A DNA stretch of 64,000 nt, from positions 1 through 64,000 of the forward strand of contig CAVUUF010000011.1 of NCBI GenBank assembly GCA_963744575.1. Direction: 5' to 3'. This document shows positions 44,285-53,440 of this stretch, piece after piece; position 1 is the first letter of the stretch; every line of letters begins with the position of its first letter. Source of the stretch: Palsa-504 sp963744575. Its GTDB lineage: Bacteria > Actinomycetota > Actinomycetes > Streptosporangiales > Streptosporangiaceae. A program made the translations under genes and the position numbers. Under the pieces are notes generated by a model. The model had not been told where the DNA came from. It did not search any database and worked only from the letters and a program-made list of their open reading frames with translations.

Positions 44285-46513
44285 TCAGGCCAAGTCGAAC
44301 CGGTCGAGGTTCATCACCTTGTCCCACGCCGCGACGAAGTCGCGCACGAACTTCTCCTTCGCGTCATCGCTCGCGTAGACCTCCGCGAGCGCGCGCAGCT
44401 CGGAGTTCGACCCGAAGACCAGGTCGACCCGGCTGCCGGTCCACTTGACCTCGCCGGTGGCGGCGTCGCGGCCCTCGAACGTGGTCGCGTCCTCGGAGGT
44501 CGGCTGCCACGTCGTGCCCATGTCGAGCAGGCTGACGAAGAAGTCGTTGGTCAGCGAGCCGGGGGTGGTGGTGAACACACCGAGTTTCGACCCGTCGTAG
44601 TTCGCGCCCAGGGCGCGGAGGCCGCCGACCAGGACCGTCATCTGCGGGGCGCTCAGGGTGAGCAGGTTCGCCTTGTCGATCAGCAGGTACTCGGCGGGCA
44701 GCCGGGAGCCCTTGCCGACGTAGTTGCGGAACCCGTCCGCCTTCGGCTCGAGGTTGGTGAACGACTCCACGTCGGTCTGCTCCAGCGACGCGTCCGTGCG
44801 GCCCGGTGTGAAGGGGACCTGGACGTCGAAGCCGGCGTCCCTGGCGGATTGCTCGACGGCCGCCCCGCCGGCCAGCACGATCAGGTCGGCCAGCGAGATC
44901 TTCTTACCGCCGGCCTGGGCGGCGTTGAAGGCTTGCTGGATTCCCTCCAGGGTGCGCAGCACCATCGCCAGCTGATCGGGGTTGTTGACCTCCCACCCGC
45001 TCTGCGGCTCCAGGCGGACGCGCGCCCCGTTGGCGCCGCCGCGCTTGTCGCTGCCGCGGAAGGACGAGGCCGACGCCCACGCGGCCGACACGAGCTGAGG
45101 CACCGACAGGCCCGAGGCGAGGACCTGGCTCTTGAGGGAGGCGATGTCCGCGGCGTCGACGAGCTCGTGGTCGACCGCAGGCACGGGGTCCTGCCAGATC
45201 AGCGTCTCGGACGGGACCTCAGGACCGAGGTAGCGCACGACCGGGCCCATGTCGCGGTGGGTCAGCTTGAACCACGCCCGGGCGAAGGCGTCCGCGAACG
45301 CGTCCTGGTCCACCATGAAACGGCGCGAGATCGGCTCGTAGATCGGGTCGAGCCGGAGCGAGAGGTCGGTCGTCAGCATCATCGGGGTGCGGCGCTTCGA
45401 CGGGTCATGCGGGTCGGGGACGCTACCCGCCCCGGCGCCGTCCTTCGGCTGCCACTGGTGCGCGCCTGAAGGGCTCCGGGTGAGTTCCCACTCATAGCCG
45501 AACAGGATGCGGAAGAAGCTGTTGTCCCAGGTGGTCGGGGTGTCGGTCCAGATGACCTCGAGACCGCTGGTGATCGCGTCGCAGCCCACGCCGGTGCCGT
45601 ACGTGCTCTTCCAGCCCAGGCCCTGCTGCTCGAGCGGGGCCGCCTCCGGGTCGGGGCCGACCGCGTCCGCGGGACCCGCGCCGTGCGTCTTGCCGAAGGT
45701 GTGGCCGCCGGCGATCAGGGCGACGGTCTCCTCGTCGTTCATCGCCATCCGGCGGAACGTCTCGCGGATGTCGCGGGCCGCGGCGAGCGGGTCGGGGTTG
45801 CCGTTCGGACCCTCCGGGTTGACGTAGATGAGGCCCATCTGGACCGCGGCCAGCGGAACTTCGAGCTCGCGGTCGCCGCTGTAGCGTTCGTCGTCGAGCC
45901 AGGTGGTCTCGGGCCCCCAGTAGACGTCCTCGTCCGGCTCCCAGGCGTCCACGCGGCCGCCGCCGAAGCCGAACGTCTTGAAGCCCATCACCTCCAGGGC
46001 GACGTTGCCGGTGAGGACCATCAGGTCGCCCCACGAGATCTTCTTGCCGTACTTCTTCTTGACCGGCCACAGCAGCCGGCGGGCCTTGTCCAGGCTGACG
46101 TTGTCCGGCCAGCTGTTGAGCGGCGCGAAGCGCTGCTGTCCGGCGCCGGCGCCGCCGCGACCGTCGTTGATCCGGTAGGTGCCCGCGAGGTGCCACGCCA
46201 TCCGGATCATGAGCGGGCCGTAGTTGCCGAAGTCGGCCGGCCACCAGTCCTTGGAGTCCGACAGCACCTCCGCGATGTCGTGCTTCACGACGGCGAGGTC
46301 GAGGGTCTTGAACTCCTCGGCGTAGTTGAACTCCTCGTCCATGGGGTTGGCCACGGCCGGGTTCTTGGCCAGGATCTTCAGGTTGAGCCGGTTCGGCCAC
46401 CAGTCCTGGTTGGCGTCACCCCTGGTGGGGTGGACGAGGCCGGGCAGGACCGGACATCCCCCGCTCTCCGGGGTCGAGTCTTCGACGACTACTGGATCAT
46501 GGTTCTCAGACAT
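44285..46513 (-). CDS. katG: Catalase-peroxidase KatG
   Basis: 742 aa bifunctional heme catalase-peroxidase that destroys H2O2 in the cytosol. The N-terminal active domain has R104, W107, H108 (PLMIRMAWHLAGTYR), the adduct Tyr230 (LIYVNPEG) and Met256 (RRMAMND), and the proximal His271 (GGHTFGKTHG); the distal triad numbers equal those of M. tuberculosis KatG, the others are shifted by one. The second, inactive peroxidase-like domain follows. ATG 46513 follows GGAAGGAT; only 24 nt separate it from fur upstream, so they form the classic fur-katG operon under peroxide control. Serine at ~316 corresponds to the isoniazid-related Ser315. Confidence 0.96.
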   Translation of the reverse strand: MSENHDPVVVEDSTPESGGCPVLPGLVHPTRGDANQDWWPNRLNLKILAKNPAVANPMDEEFNYAEEFKTLDLAVVKHDIAEVLSDSKDWWPADFGNYGPLMIRMAWHLAGTYRINDGRGGAGAGQQRFAPLNSWPDNVSLDKARRLLWPVKKKYGKKISWGDLMVLTGNVALEVMGFKTFGFGGGRVDAWEPDEDVYWGPETTWLDDERYSGDRELEVPLAAVQMGLIYVNPEGPNGNPDPLAAARDIRETFRRMAMNDEETVALIAGGHTFGKTHGAGPADAVGPDPEAAPLEQQGLGWKSTYGTGVGCDAITSGLEVIWTDTPTTWDNSFFRILFGYEWELTRSPSGAHQWQPKDGAGAGSVPDPHDPSKRRTPMMLTTDLSLRLDPIYEPISRRFMVDQDAFADAFARAWFKLTHRDMGPVVRYLGPEVPSETLIWQDPVPAVDHELVDAADIASLKSQVLASGLSVPQLVSAAWASASSFRGSDKRGGANGARVRLEPQSGWEVNNPDQLAMVLRTLEGIQQAFNAAQAGGKKISLADLIVLAGGAAVEQSARDAGFDVQVPFTPGRTDASLEQTDVESFTNLEPKADGFRNYVGKGSRLPAEYLLIDKANLLTLSAPQMTVLVGGLRALGANYDGSKLGVFTTTPGSLTNDFFVSLLDMGTTWQPTSEDATTFEGRDAATGEVKWTGSRVDLVFGSNSELRALAEVYASDDAKEKFVRDFVAAWDKVMNLDRFDLA

Positions 46514-46537
46514 GCGAATCCTTCCGGGATAGGCGGA

Positions 46538-46984
46538 TCACGGCGCCCAGGAACTGCGGGCGGTGGAACAGCCGGGGCACAGGCCCCAGTAGATGACCTG
46601 GGCCTCGTCGATCGAGAAGCCGTGGTCGTCGGATGCGGTCAGGCAGGGCGCCGCGCCGACGGCGCAGTCGACGTCGGCGACGACACCGCAGGACCGGCAC
46701 ACGACGTGGTGGTGGTTGTCCCCGACGCGTCCCTCGAACCGGGCCGGGCTGCCGGCCGGTTCGATGCGGCGCAGGAGTCCCGCCGCGGTGAGCGCGTGGA
46801 GAGCCTCATATACGGCTTGCAGGGAGACATGGCCGATGCGACCACGCACCCCGGAGGCGATCGCATCGACGCCGAGGTGGTCACCGTCCCGGACGGTCTC
46901 GAGCAGCGCGACGCGGGCGGCCGTCACCCGCAGGCCGGCGCCGCGCAGCTCCTCGGCGATGGACGGAGTTTGGGACGCGGTCAC
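46538..46984 (-). CDS. furA: Fur-family peroxide/iron regulator (FurA type)
   Basis: 148 aa. N-terminal winged helix (LRGAGLRVTAARVALLETVR, VSLQAVYEALHALTAAGLL), then the metal-binding half: DNHHHVVCRSCGVVADVDC (Cys pair CxxC, first zinc site and regulatory His), and the last pair CPGCSTARS. It represses itself and katG with Fe or Mn and is released by peroxide. GTG start 46984. The dimerisation half is slightly shorter than average but both CxxC are present. Confidence 0.92.
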   Translation of the reverse strand: MTASQTPSIAEELRGAGLRVTAARVALLETVRDGDHLGVDAIASGVRGRIGHVSLQAVYEALHALTAAGLLRRIEPAGSPARFEGRVGDNHHHVVCRSCGVVADVDCAVGAAPCLTASDDHGFSIDEAQVIYWGLCPGCSTARSSWAP

Positions 46985-47060
46985 GAGGCCAAACCTACCG
47001 CCATAAACACAAACGGTTCAAGACAACGATTATCTCAAGTTTAGTCATCCGCAGGGCGGA
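46985..47060 (-). promoter_or_regulatory. Promoter/operator region of fur-katG
   Basis: AT-rich compared with its surroundings. It contains GATAATC-GTTGTC-type partial dyad (about 47023-47035) and two CTTGA direct repeats, as expected for a Fur-like box ahead of FurA. No exact consensus is matched by eye. Confidence 0.4.
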
Positions 47061-47172
47061 CCGACGGGCTGGCAACAGCGCCGGCAGATTCAGCCGAACG
47101 GGTGTGGTGCGTGCCCGGCCAACGTCCTCAGCTGATCGAACGCCACCAGATCGTCGTCACGGCGCTAGCTGA

Positions 47173-48834
47173 TCAGGCACCCAGGACCGCTCCGATGCGG
47201 CGGCGCACCTCATCCTCGCCGAGCACGGTGGCGACCTGGTAAAGCCCGGGACTGCGCGTCGACCCGGTGAGCAGCACACGGACCACCTGCGACGCCTCCC
47301 GGATCGAGCCGGCGTACGCGGTGGGGTTGGCCCTGTACTCCTTCGGGCTGGCCGCGAATCCGTTCGCCGCGGCCACCGCGCGGATTTGACCGAACCACGC
47401 GTCAGCGTCGTCAAGGCCACGGTACTCGCGAAGCAGATCGGCGCAGAGCCGCCGGACCACGGCCGGATCGAGACCGCCGAAACGCGGGTCGGCGGGGTCG
47501 GTCACCAGCTTGAAAAGCGGGCGGAAGAAATTCCCGTAGACCGGGCGGAAGTCGGACCACTTGCGCAGGTCCTTGCGCGGGTTGGCGGCACCATCCCGCT
47601 CGATGGCCAGGGCCTGCAGCGCCAGGTCCCGCTCGGCGGCCACGACGCGAGCTAGCTCCGGGTCGTGGACGACGGCCCAGGTGAGCACCCGGTCCAGGAT
47701 GTCCTCGCCCTTCATCGTGGCGATGAGATCGGCGGTGATGTCCTCGAGCTTCACCAGGTCCACGAGCGGTCCCGCGACGCCGAACTCCGTCAGCCGCAGC
47801 GGCTCGCGGAGTGCTTGCTCGATGGGCATCTCGGCCAGCCGTCCGTTGGCCAGGCCGCGCAGGTAGTAGAGCACCCCATCGGCCGGGTAGCCGGCGACGA
47901 TGTAGAACTCCACGCTGGCTTCGGGGTCCTTGCGCTTGGACAGCTTGCGCTTGGCCGCGCCGTCCTTCTTCATCAGCGGCGCGATGTGAGCGTAGGGAAT
48001 GCGATCGAACCCGGCCGCGTCGAAGAGCTGCAGGTGTACCGGGACCGAGGAGAGCCACTCCTCGCCGCGGATCACCACCGTGATGCGCATCAGGTGGTCG
48101 TCGACGACGTGGGCGAAGTGGTAGGTGGGCAGCCGCAGGGGGCGGGCCGAGCTCTTGAGGATGACGACGTCGTTGCGGTTGTCCTCGGTCTCTATGGACC
48201 CGCGGATGAGATCGGTGTAGATGACCCGGCCGACGGGCTCGCCGGGCGACCGGAACCGCACTACGTAAGGATCGCCCGCCGCGAGCCGCGCGCGGACCTG
48301 GTCCGCCGGGGCATCCCGCCAGATCGCCCACCGGCCGTAGTATCCGGTCGGAACCTTCTCCGCACGCTGCTCGGCCGCGGCGGTGGCCAGCTCCTCCCTG
48401 GTGGCGAAGCACTGGTATGCCTTGCCCTCGCGGAGGAACTGGCGCGCGTACGTCAGGTAGATCCGTGACCGGTGGGACTGGACGTACGGGCCGTAGTGCC
48501 CGGTGGCGTCGGTTTCCTGCGACGTGACCCCGAAATAGCCGAACGCCTGGTCGAACTGCGTGGTGGCACCCTCCACCTCCCGGGACTGATCGGTGTCCTC
48601 GATCCGGATGAGGAAGACACCGCCGGTCTGGTTGGCGATGGCCTTGTCGACCATGGCCACGTAGATGCCGCCGATATGGGCGAAGCCGGTCGGGCTCGGG
48701 GAGAACCGGGTGACCTGCGCGCCCTCCGGAAGGTCCCGCGGCGGGTACCGTTCCTCCCAGTAGGCCGGCTCCGGCAGGTCGGCGGGGAAAAGGGCATCGA
48801 TCTCGTCGCGGTCGAGCACGTCTGGGACCTCCAT
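47173..48834 (-). CDS. gltX: Glutamyl-tRNA synthetase family protein
   Basis: 553 aa. VTRFSPSPTGFAHIGGIYVA is the class I HIGH motif (HIGG at ~53-56), FLIRIEDTDQSREVEGA follows, and KRKLSKRKD near residue 295 is the KMSKS-like loop (KLSKR). Charges tRNA-Glu (or tRNA-Gln) with glutamate. The start region (EPAYWEERYPPRDLPEGAQV) and the length resemble the GluRS type of Clostridia, longer than the ~490 aa housekeeping enzyme of actinobacteria, so it may be a second copy. ATG 48834; frames extend to 48948 without support. Ends 134 nt before the thiolase, same strand. Confidence 0.88.
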   Translation of the reverse strand: MEVPDVLDRDEIDALFPADLPEPAYWEERYPPRDLPEGAQVTRFSPSPTGFAHIGGIYVAMVDKAIANQTGGVFLIRIEDTDQSREVEGATTQFDQAFGYFGVTSQETDATGHYGPYVQSHRSRIYLTYARQFLREGKAYQCFATREELATAAAEQRAEKVPTGYYGRWAIWRDAPADQVRARLAAGDPYVVRFRSPGEPVGRVIYTDLIRGSIETEDNRNDVVILKSSARPLRLPTYHFAHVVDDHLMRITVVIRGEEWLSSVPVHLQLFDAAGFDRIPYAHIAPLMKKDGAAKRKLSKRKDPEASVEFYIVAGYPADGVLYYLRGLANGRLAEMPIEQALREPLRLTEFGVAGPLVDLVKLEDITADLIATMKGEDILDRVLTWAVVHDPELARVVAAERDLALQALAIERDGAANPRKDLRKWSDFRPVYGNFFRPLFKLVTDPADPRFGGLDPAVVRRLCADLLREYRGLDDADAWFGQIRAVAAANGFAASPKEYRANPTAYAGSIREASQVVRVLLTGSTRSPGLYQVATVLGEDEVRRRIGAVLGA

Positions 48835-48968
48835 GTGATGCCCCAGCCTATACCGGCCACCGTGGCACGAGTCGTTCCCGCTACGGCCAAGGACCTGGGA
48901 GGTCGACCTGGCCACGGTGAACATCTGGGGCCCGGTCAACCCGGCCATGCTTGACCATTAGGGAGCGG

Positions 48969-50117
48969 TTACAGCAGCTCGAGGATCGTGGCGTTGGCCT
49001 GGCCGCCGCCCTCGCACATGGTCTGCAGGCCGTAACGGATGCCGTTGTCGCGCATGTGATGCACCAGCGTGGTCATCAGGCGGGCACCGGATCCGCCCAG
49101 CGGATGGCCCAGGGCGATCGCGCCCCCGTTCGGGTTCAGCGCCTTGGCGTCGGCGCCGAGGTCGGCCAGCCAGGCCAGCGGCACCGGCGCGAACGCCTCG
49201 TTGACCTCGAACGCGCCGATCTGGTCCAGGGACAGGCCAGACCGCTGCAGGACCTTGCGGGTCGCCGGGATCGGCGCGGTCAGCATGATCACCGGGTCGC
49301 CGCCGGCCAGCACCGCGGTGTGCACGCGGGCGACGGGCGTGAGGCCGAGTCTGGCGGCCTTCTCGCTGGTAGTCATCAGCAGCGCGGCCGAGCCGTCGGA
49401 GACCTGCGAGGAGTTGCCCGCGGTGATCACGCCGCCGTCGGCCTTGAAGACCGTCTTGAGCTGGCCCAGGGTCTCCAGCGTGCCGCCGCGCCGGATGCCC
49501 TCGTCGGCTGCGACAACCGTGCCGTCGGCCAGCGTGACCGGGGCGATCTGCCCGGCGAACCGGCCCTCGTCCTGCGCCGCGGCCGCCTTCTGGTGGCTGG
49601 CCAGGGAGAACTCGTCGAGCTTGGCCCGGGACAGGTCCCACCGCTCGGCGATCATCTCAGCGCCCACACCCTGGTTGGGGAACACTCCGCCGTAGCGCGC
49701 CAGGAACGACGGGCCGAACGGATTCTGGCCCTGGACCGAACTGCCCATCGGCACCCGGCTCATCGATTCCACGCCGCCCGCTACCACCACGTCGTACTGG
49801 CCGGCGATCAGCCCGGCCGCGGCGAAGTGCACCGCCTGCTGGCTCGACCCGCACTGCCGGTCCACCGTGACCCCGGTGACCGACTCCGGCCAGCCCGCGG
49901 CCAGCACCGCGGTGCGGGCGATGTCCAGCGTCTGCTCGCCCACCTGGGACACGCAGCCCCAGACCACGTCGTCGACATCCGCGGGGTCGATGCCGCTCCG
50001 CTGGGCCACCGCCGTCAGCACGTGAGCCGATAGCTCCACCGGATGAACTCCGGACAGCGCGCCGTTCCGCTTGCCGACCGGCGTCCGGACGGCCTCGACG
50101 ATGACCGCGTCCCGCAT
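48969..50117 (-). CDS. Thiolase (acetyl-CoA acetyltransferase family)
   Basis: 382 aa. The nucleophile Cys89 lies in VTVDRQCGSSQQAVHFAAAG, the GG-E-S-M segment is VVAGGVESMSRVPMG, the His of NEAFAPVPLAWL and GGAIALGHPLGGSGAR, and the second catalytic Cys in TMCEGGGQANATILELL. All catalytic residues are present. Catalyses CoA-dependent cleavage or condensation of acyl-CoA in fatty-acid metabolism. ATG 50117 preceded by GGAGGAGACACC. Possible link with the enoyl-CoA hydratase and SDR at 53.4-55 kb. Confidence 0.92.
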   Translation of the reverse strand: MRDAVIVEAVRTPVGKRNGALSGVHPVELSAHVLTAVAQRSGIDPADVDDVVWGCVSQVGEQTLDIARTAVLAAGWPESVTGVTVDRQCGSSQQAVHFAAAGLIAGQYDVVVAGGVESMSRVPMGSSVQGQNPFGPSFLARYGGVFPNQGVGAEMIAERWDLSRAKLDEFSLASHQKAAAAQDEGRFAGQIAPVTLADGTVVAADEGIRRGGTLETLGQLKTVFKADGGVITAGNSSQVSDGSAALLMTTSEKAARLGLTPVARVHTAVLAGGDPVIMLTAPIPATRKVLQRSGLSLDQIGAFEVNEAFAPVPLAWLADLGADAKALNPNGGAIALGHPLGGSGARLMTTLVHHMRDNGIRYGLQTMCEGGGQANATILELL

Positions 50118-50438
50118 GGTGTCTCCTCCTGTTTACGCCACTCTCGAGATGAATCCTACGTCTATAGTTTTCAGGTCCGCGGGACCTGCTGATCCAGCAC
50201 CACGAGCTGGGCGTCCAGATCCTCGCCGCGCTCGGCGTCCCGGCCGAACGCCGGGTGCTGGTCATCCACGGGCTGGACACGCTGACCCTCGGCGCCTCGC
50301 TGGCCGGGGCGGCCAAGAGCCCGGCCCGGGCCGGGCCGGGCCGGTGTTCGGCCACGTCTGCGCGGCCTCCGAGCCGACGCTCGCCGGCCCGGACGGTAAG
50401 CGCGTCAGGGTCCGGGCAGGACCGGGAAAATCCTGACG
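50118..50438. other. Intergenic with protein-like remnant
   Basis: On the plus strand about 40 codons (near 50185-50325, HHELGVQILAALGVPAERRV) read like a soluble protein but have no start or family. After that the frame turns into low-quality sequence. I call it unrecognised debris. Confidence 0.3.
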
Positions 50439-53012
50439 TCAGTTGGCGACGACGTGCACCTTCCAGGTCTGGCCTCGGCACGGCGTGGACACCAGCACCT
50501 GGCGGCCCGCGTTGGTGTCGCGGACCGTGTAATGGGCCGGGGATCCGTTCAGCGTCACCAGGTGGATCTGCGCGCCCGTGGGCAGCGTGGCGCCGACATG
50601 CAGGGTGCACGCCTGGCTGGCGGTGACCGTCGTCGTGTACGAGCTGCCGTGGTGCGTGGCCGCGACGTCAACCGAGCCCGTGCCGACCCTGATGTTCGTC
50701 CCGCTCACCGAGGACTGCCCGGAAGGCACGTCGGGCAGCACCTCGAGCAAGCCGTTGCCGAGCTGCGGGTCGACTCCGAGTTGCTGGTTCACCACGGGCC
50801 AGAGCACGCCGTACGTTCCCCAGGCCTGGTCCAGCGAGGACCGCTCGTTGAAGGGCTGGTTGATGTTGGCGGTGAAGTCGGGCGACGGGCCGATCTCCGG
50901 CATCGCGCCGGGCTGCTCGGCCACGCTGCCGAGCTGCAGGGTGGCCAGGTCGTCGGTGTAACGCTGCTGGTCACTCGGGCCGAGCAGGCCGTAGTTGCCC
51001 AGGCCCACGGCCATGACGCCGGTGTTGAGCGTGTAGGCCTGCTGGGTGTGCCCCGTATAGGTGCCGGGGTCGCAGCCCGGGCCGCCCTCGACGTACATCC
51101 CGTAGGTGCCCGAGTAGCAGGACGTCTCGCGCAGCTTGAGCGCGGGCACCGCCTCGGACGGCGGCACCAGGCCCGGCTGCGGCACGCCGTCCGGGTACAG
51201 CAGGGCCTCCATCGGGGTGACCCCGGTCCACCAGCGCTGCATGTTCTGGCTGTTCGACGGGTCGTTGAGCGAGTCGGCGAACTGCGGGATGCTCGGCATC
51301 CACCAGGCGCCGGAGAACTTCTGCACCATGGCCGCGGCGTGGCTGTCGGCCCACTGCTGGGTGGCGGTGTCGCCCTTGCTCGCCGCCATGTCGGCCAGGT
51401 CGTACAGGCCGCGGATGGTGTATACGGCCACGTCGACCGCGTCGGCGCCGAGCACGCTGGACTCGACGTTGCCGGCCCCGTCCGGCCACAGGTCGTCGTC
51501 GCCGGTGGTCAGGCCGATCATGTACTGCATGTTCTTCTTGACGAAGTCATACATCTCGTCACGGAAGGCGTTGTCGCCGGTCCACCGCCAGATCATGGCG
51601 ACGGCGTCGGGGAATTTGGCCGTCTCGTCGATGTCGCCAGGCTCGTCGTTCAGGCCGTAGTAGACCGAGCCGTCGGTGACGGTCTCGTGCACCACCTTGC
51701 CCGAATCATGGTTGGCGATGACGCTCACCTGCTCCAGCGACCGCATGCCGTCCTCGGCCGTGGCGAACTGCCCGGCGGCGAGCAGGGCGAAGACCGTGTA
51801 CTCCTGGTCGGTGGCGAACATCCACGGGTAGTCGGGGAAGCCGGCGCCCTCGAACCGGATGCTCGGCACCGTCGCCAGCGGCGGCGGGTACACGGTGCCC
51901 TCCTCGGTGTCGCGGATGTGCAGGTTGTCCGCCTGCTGGGTGAGGTCGGCCATGTCCTGCTTGCTCCAGGTGACGGACTCGGCCAGGGCCGGGTCGCCGG
52001 GCAGCGACACCTGCGTCTGGCTGTTCAGCTGCTGCCGCGCGGCGACCTTCGCGGCGAGTTCGGCCGCCGGGTCCGCGCTGGCCGCCCGGAACTGCGCCCG
52101 GGCGTCGGACAGCCCCTGGTCCGATCCGGCCACGGTGAACCAGATCGTCCGGCTGGTACCCGCGGGCACGCTGACCGGGTAGGTCAGCTCGCCGCCCGCG
52201 CCCTTGCCGTAGGCCGTGTCATCGCACCGGAAAATGTCGGGTTGGGAGCTGACCGGGCAGATGACCGGCGGGTCCTGCGATCCGCGGAAGTCGGTGCCGG
52301 TCGCGTGCGAGGTCGGGGTGATCCCGGTCGCGCCGACCAGCGCGGCCCACGAATGCGGGAGGGCGTTGGCCACCGGCGGGGTCCCGTTCTCGGTGAACAC
52401 CAGCTGCTGCCCGTTGAACGACGCTTGGTCTTGCAGGTTGAACGTGGTCTGGTCGGGCGTGGTGGAGCCCCACGGGTACGCGCTCATCAGCTCGGAGTGG
52501 GCGTCGACGTTCAGGTTCACGTTCGCGGCCTGCGGCCCGGCGGTCAGCGTCAGGCCGAACTCCACCGCGCGGCGGCCGTCGGGCGCGAAGTCCGTCCGGG
52601 TGAGCTGGACGCCGCCCGTCGCGGGCAGGGCCATCTGCACGTATCCGAAGCCCGAGGTGAACTTGGTCGCCGGGCCGATCCACTGGCCGTTGAGGCCGAA
52701 CCAGATGCCGTCGAGCAGCTTGATCGGCGGCGTCCAGATGCCGCCCATCTCGCCGCGGGTGTGGAAGCCCATGGCCGGATACCGGCCGTCTTCGGTGCCC
52801 AGCTCGTAGGCGCGGTCCCCGGCCGCCGCGTACCGCCGCAGGTCAAGCTGCGAACTTACCGACAGGGTGGGGGTAGCCGAGGCCGGCCCGGCCCTGGTCA
52901 CGGACACGCGGCCGGAAGCGACCGGAGAGGCTCCGGACGGTGCGGCGGCCGCCGTCGCCGCGGCGGTGCTTACCACCGTGAAGATCGTCACCAGGAACAG
53001 GAACCGCCGCAT
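50439..53012 (-). CDS. Secreted six-hairpin-type glycosidase
   Basis: 857 aa with an N-terminal signal peptide: MRRFLFLVTIFTVVSTAAAT then AAAAPSG. The first ~280 residues are beta-rich, the middle (~300-700) consists of repeated helix pairs with PWMFATDQEYTVFALLAAGQ, AVAMIWRWTGDNAFRDEMYD, MIGLTTGDDDLWPDGAGNVE (acidic pair typical of the (alpha/alpha)6 barrel catalytic site) and LNTGVMAVGLGNYGLLG, and the last ~100 residues form a small beta-domain. Families GH15/GH63/GH65-like share this fold; the exact family and substrate cannot be told. ATG 53012 follows GAAGGTGG. Exported glycan-degrading enzyme, monocistronic. Confidence 0.75.
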   Translation of the reverse strand: MRRFLFLVTIFTVVSTAAATAAAAPSGASPVASGRVSVTRAGPASATPTLSVSSQLDLRRYAAAGDRAYELGTEDGRYPAMGFHTRGEMGGIWTPPIKLLDGIWFGLNGQWIGPATKFTSGFGYVQMALPATGGVQLTRTDFAPDGRRAVEFGLTLTAGPQAANVNLNVDAHSELMSAYPWGSTTPDQTTFNLQDQASFNGQQLVFTENGTPPVANALPHSWAALVGATGITPTSHATGTDFRGSQDPPVICPVSSQPDIFRCDDTAYGKGAGGELTYPVSVPAGTSRTIWFTVAGSDQGLSDARAQFRAASADPAAELAAKVAARQQLNSQTQVSLPGDPALAESVTWSKQDMADLTQQADNLHIRDTEEGTVYPPPLATVPSIRFEGAGFPDYPWMFATDQEYTVFALLAAGQFATAEDGMRSLEQVSVIANHDSGKVVHETVTDGSVYYGLNDEPGDIDETAKFPDAVAMIWRWTGDNAFRDEMYDFVKKNMQYMIGLTTGDDDLWPDGAGNVESSVLGADAVDVAVYTIRGLYDLADMAASKGDTATQQWADSHAAAMVQKFSGAWWMPSIPQFADSLNDPSNSQNMQRWWTGVTPMEALLYPDGVPQPGLVPPSEAVPALKLRETSCYSGTYGMYVEGGPGCDPGTYTGHTQQAYTLNTGVMAVGLGNYGLLGPSDQQRYTDDLATLQLGSVAEQPGAMPEIGPSPDFTANINQPFNERSSLDQAWGTYGVLWPVVNQQLGVDPQLGNGLLEVLPDVPSGQSSVSGTNIRVGTGSVDVAATHHGSSYTTTVTASQACTLHVGATLPTGAQIHLVTLNGSPAHYTVRDTNAGRQVLVSTPCRGQTWKVHVVAN

Positions 53013-53440
53013 GGCGCCACCTTCCATCGCGGATCTGGAGACACCCGGAACGTGCACAGCTGGGCCGGGCCCTCATCATTCCAGGACCGCACAGCTCAAT
53101 TCAGGGGTTCCTATGAAAACCCGCAGATTCTCCCAGAATCCGAGATCGGCACCCGTGGAGGTGGGGTCCCAGTGACCACCGGTCCGGGCACCGGGGCCAC
53201 CCGGCTGGTCACCGAGATCGCCGACATGGCTATGGTCCGGGGCCTGGACCGCGAGGTGGTACTTCGAAGACCTGCTCGGCGGCCGCAGCCTTCGCAGGCT
53301 CCTACCCTGACCCCGGTCACCGCCCGGGCCGGGCTGAGAACCGTCGGCCGGGCACTCACCGCGCCCGTTCGGTCAATAATGACCCCGAACGGGCCGGGTT
53401 TCCCGCCTTCTCACCGCTGCGAGCGCGGGCCGGCCGCCGG
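53013..53440. other. Intergenic, no gene supported
   Basis: A plus-strand frame (VTEIADMAMVRGLDREVV around 53200-53260) appears protein-like for ~20 codons only. No other signal. The promoter of the glycosidase gene should lie at about 53020-53110. Confidence 0.35.

Noticed and set aside
43970..45469. 499-codon plus-strand frame
   Set aside because: Antisense to the katG C-terminal half; composition typical of a shadow.
45683..47044. Long plus-strand frame opposite fur-katG
   Set aside because: Antisense shadow of katG and fur.
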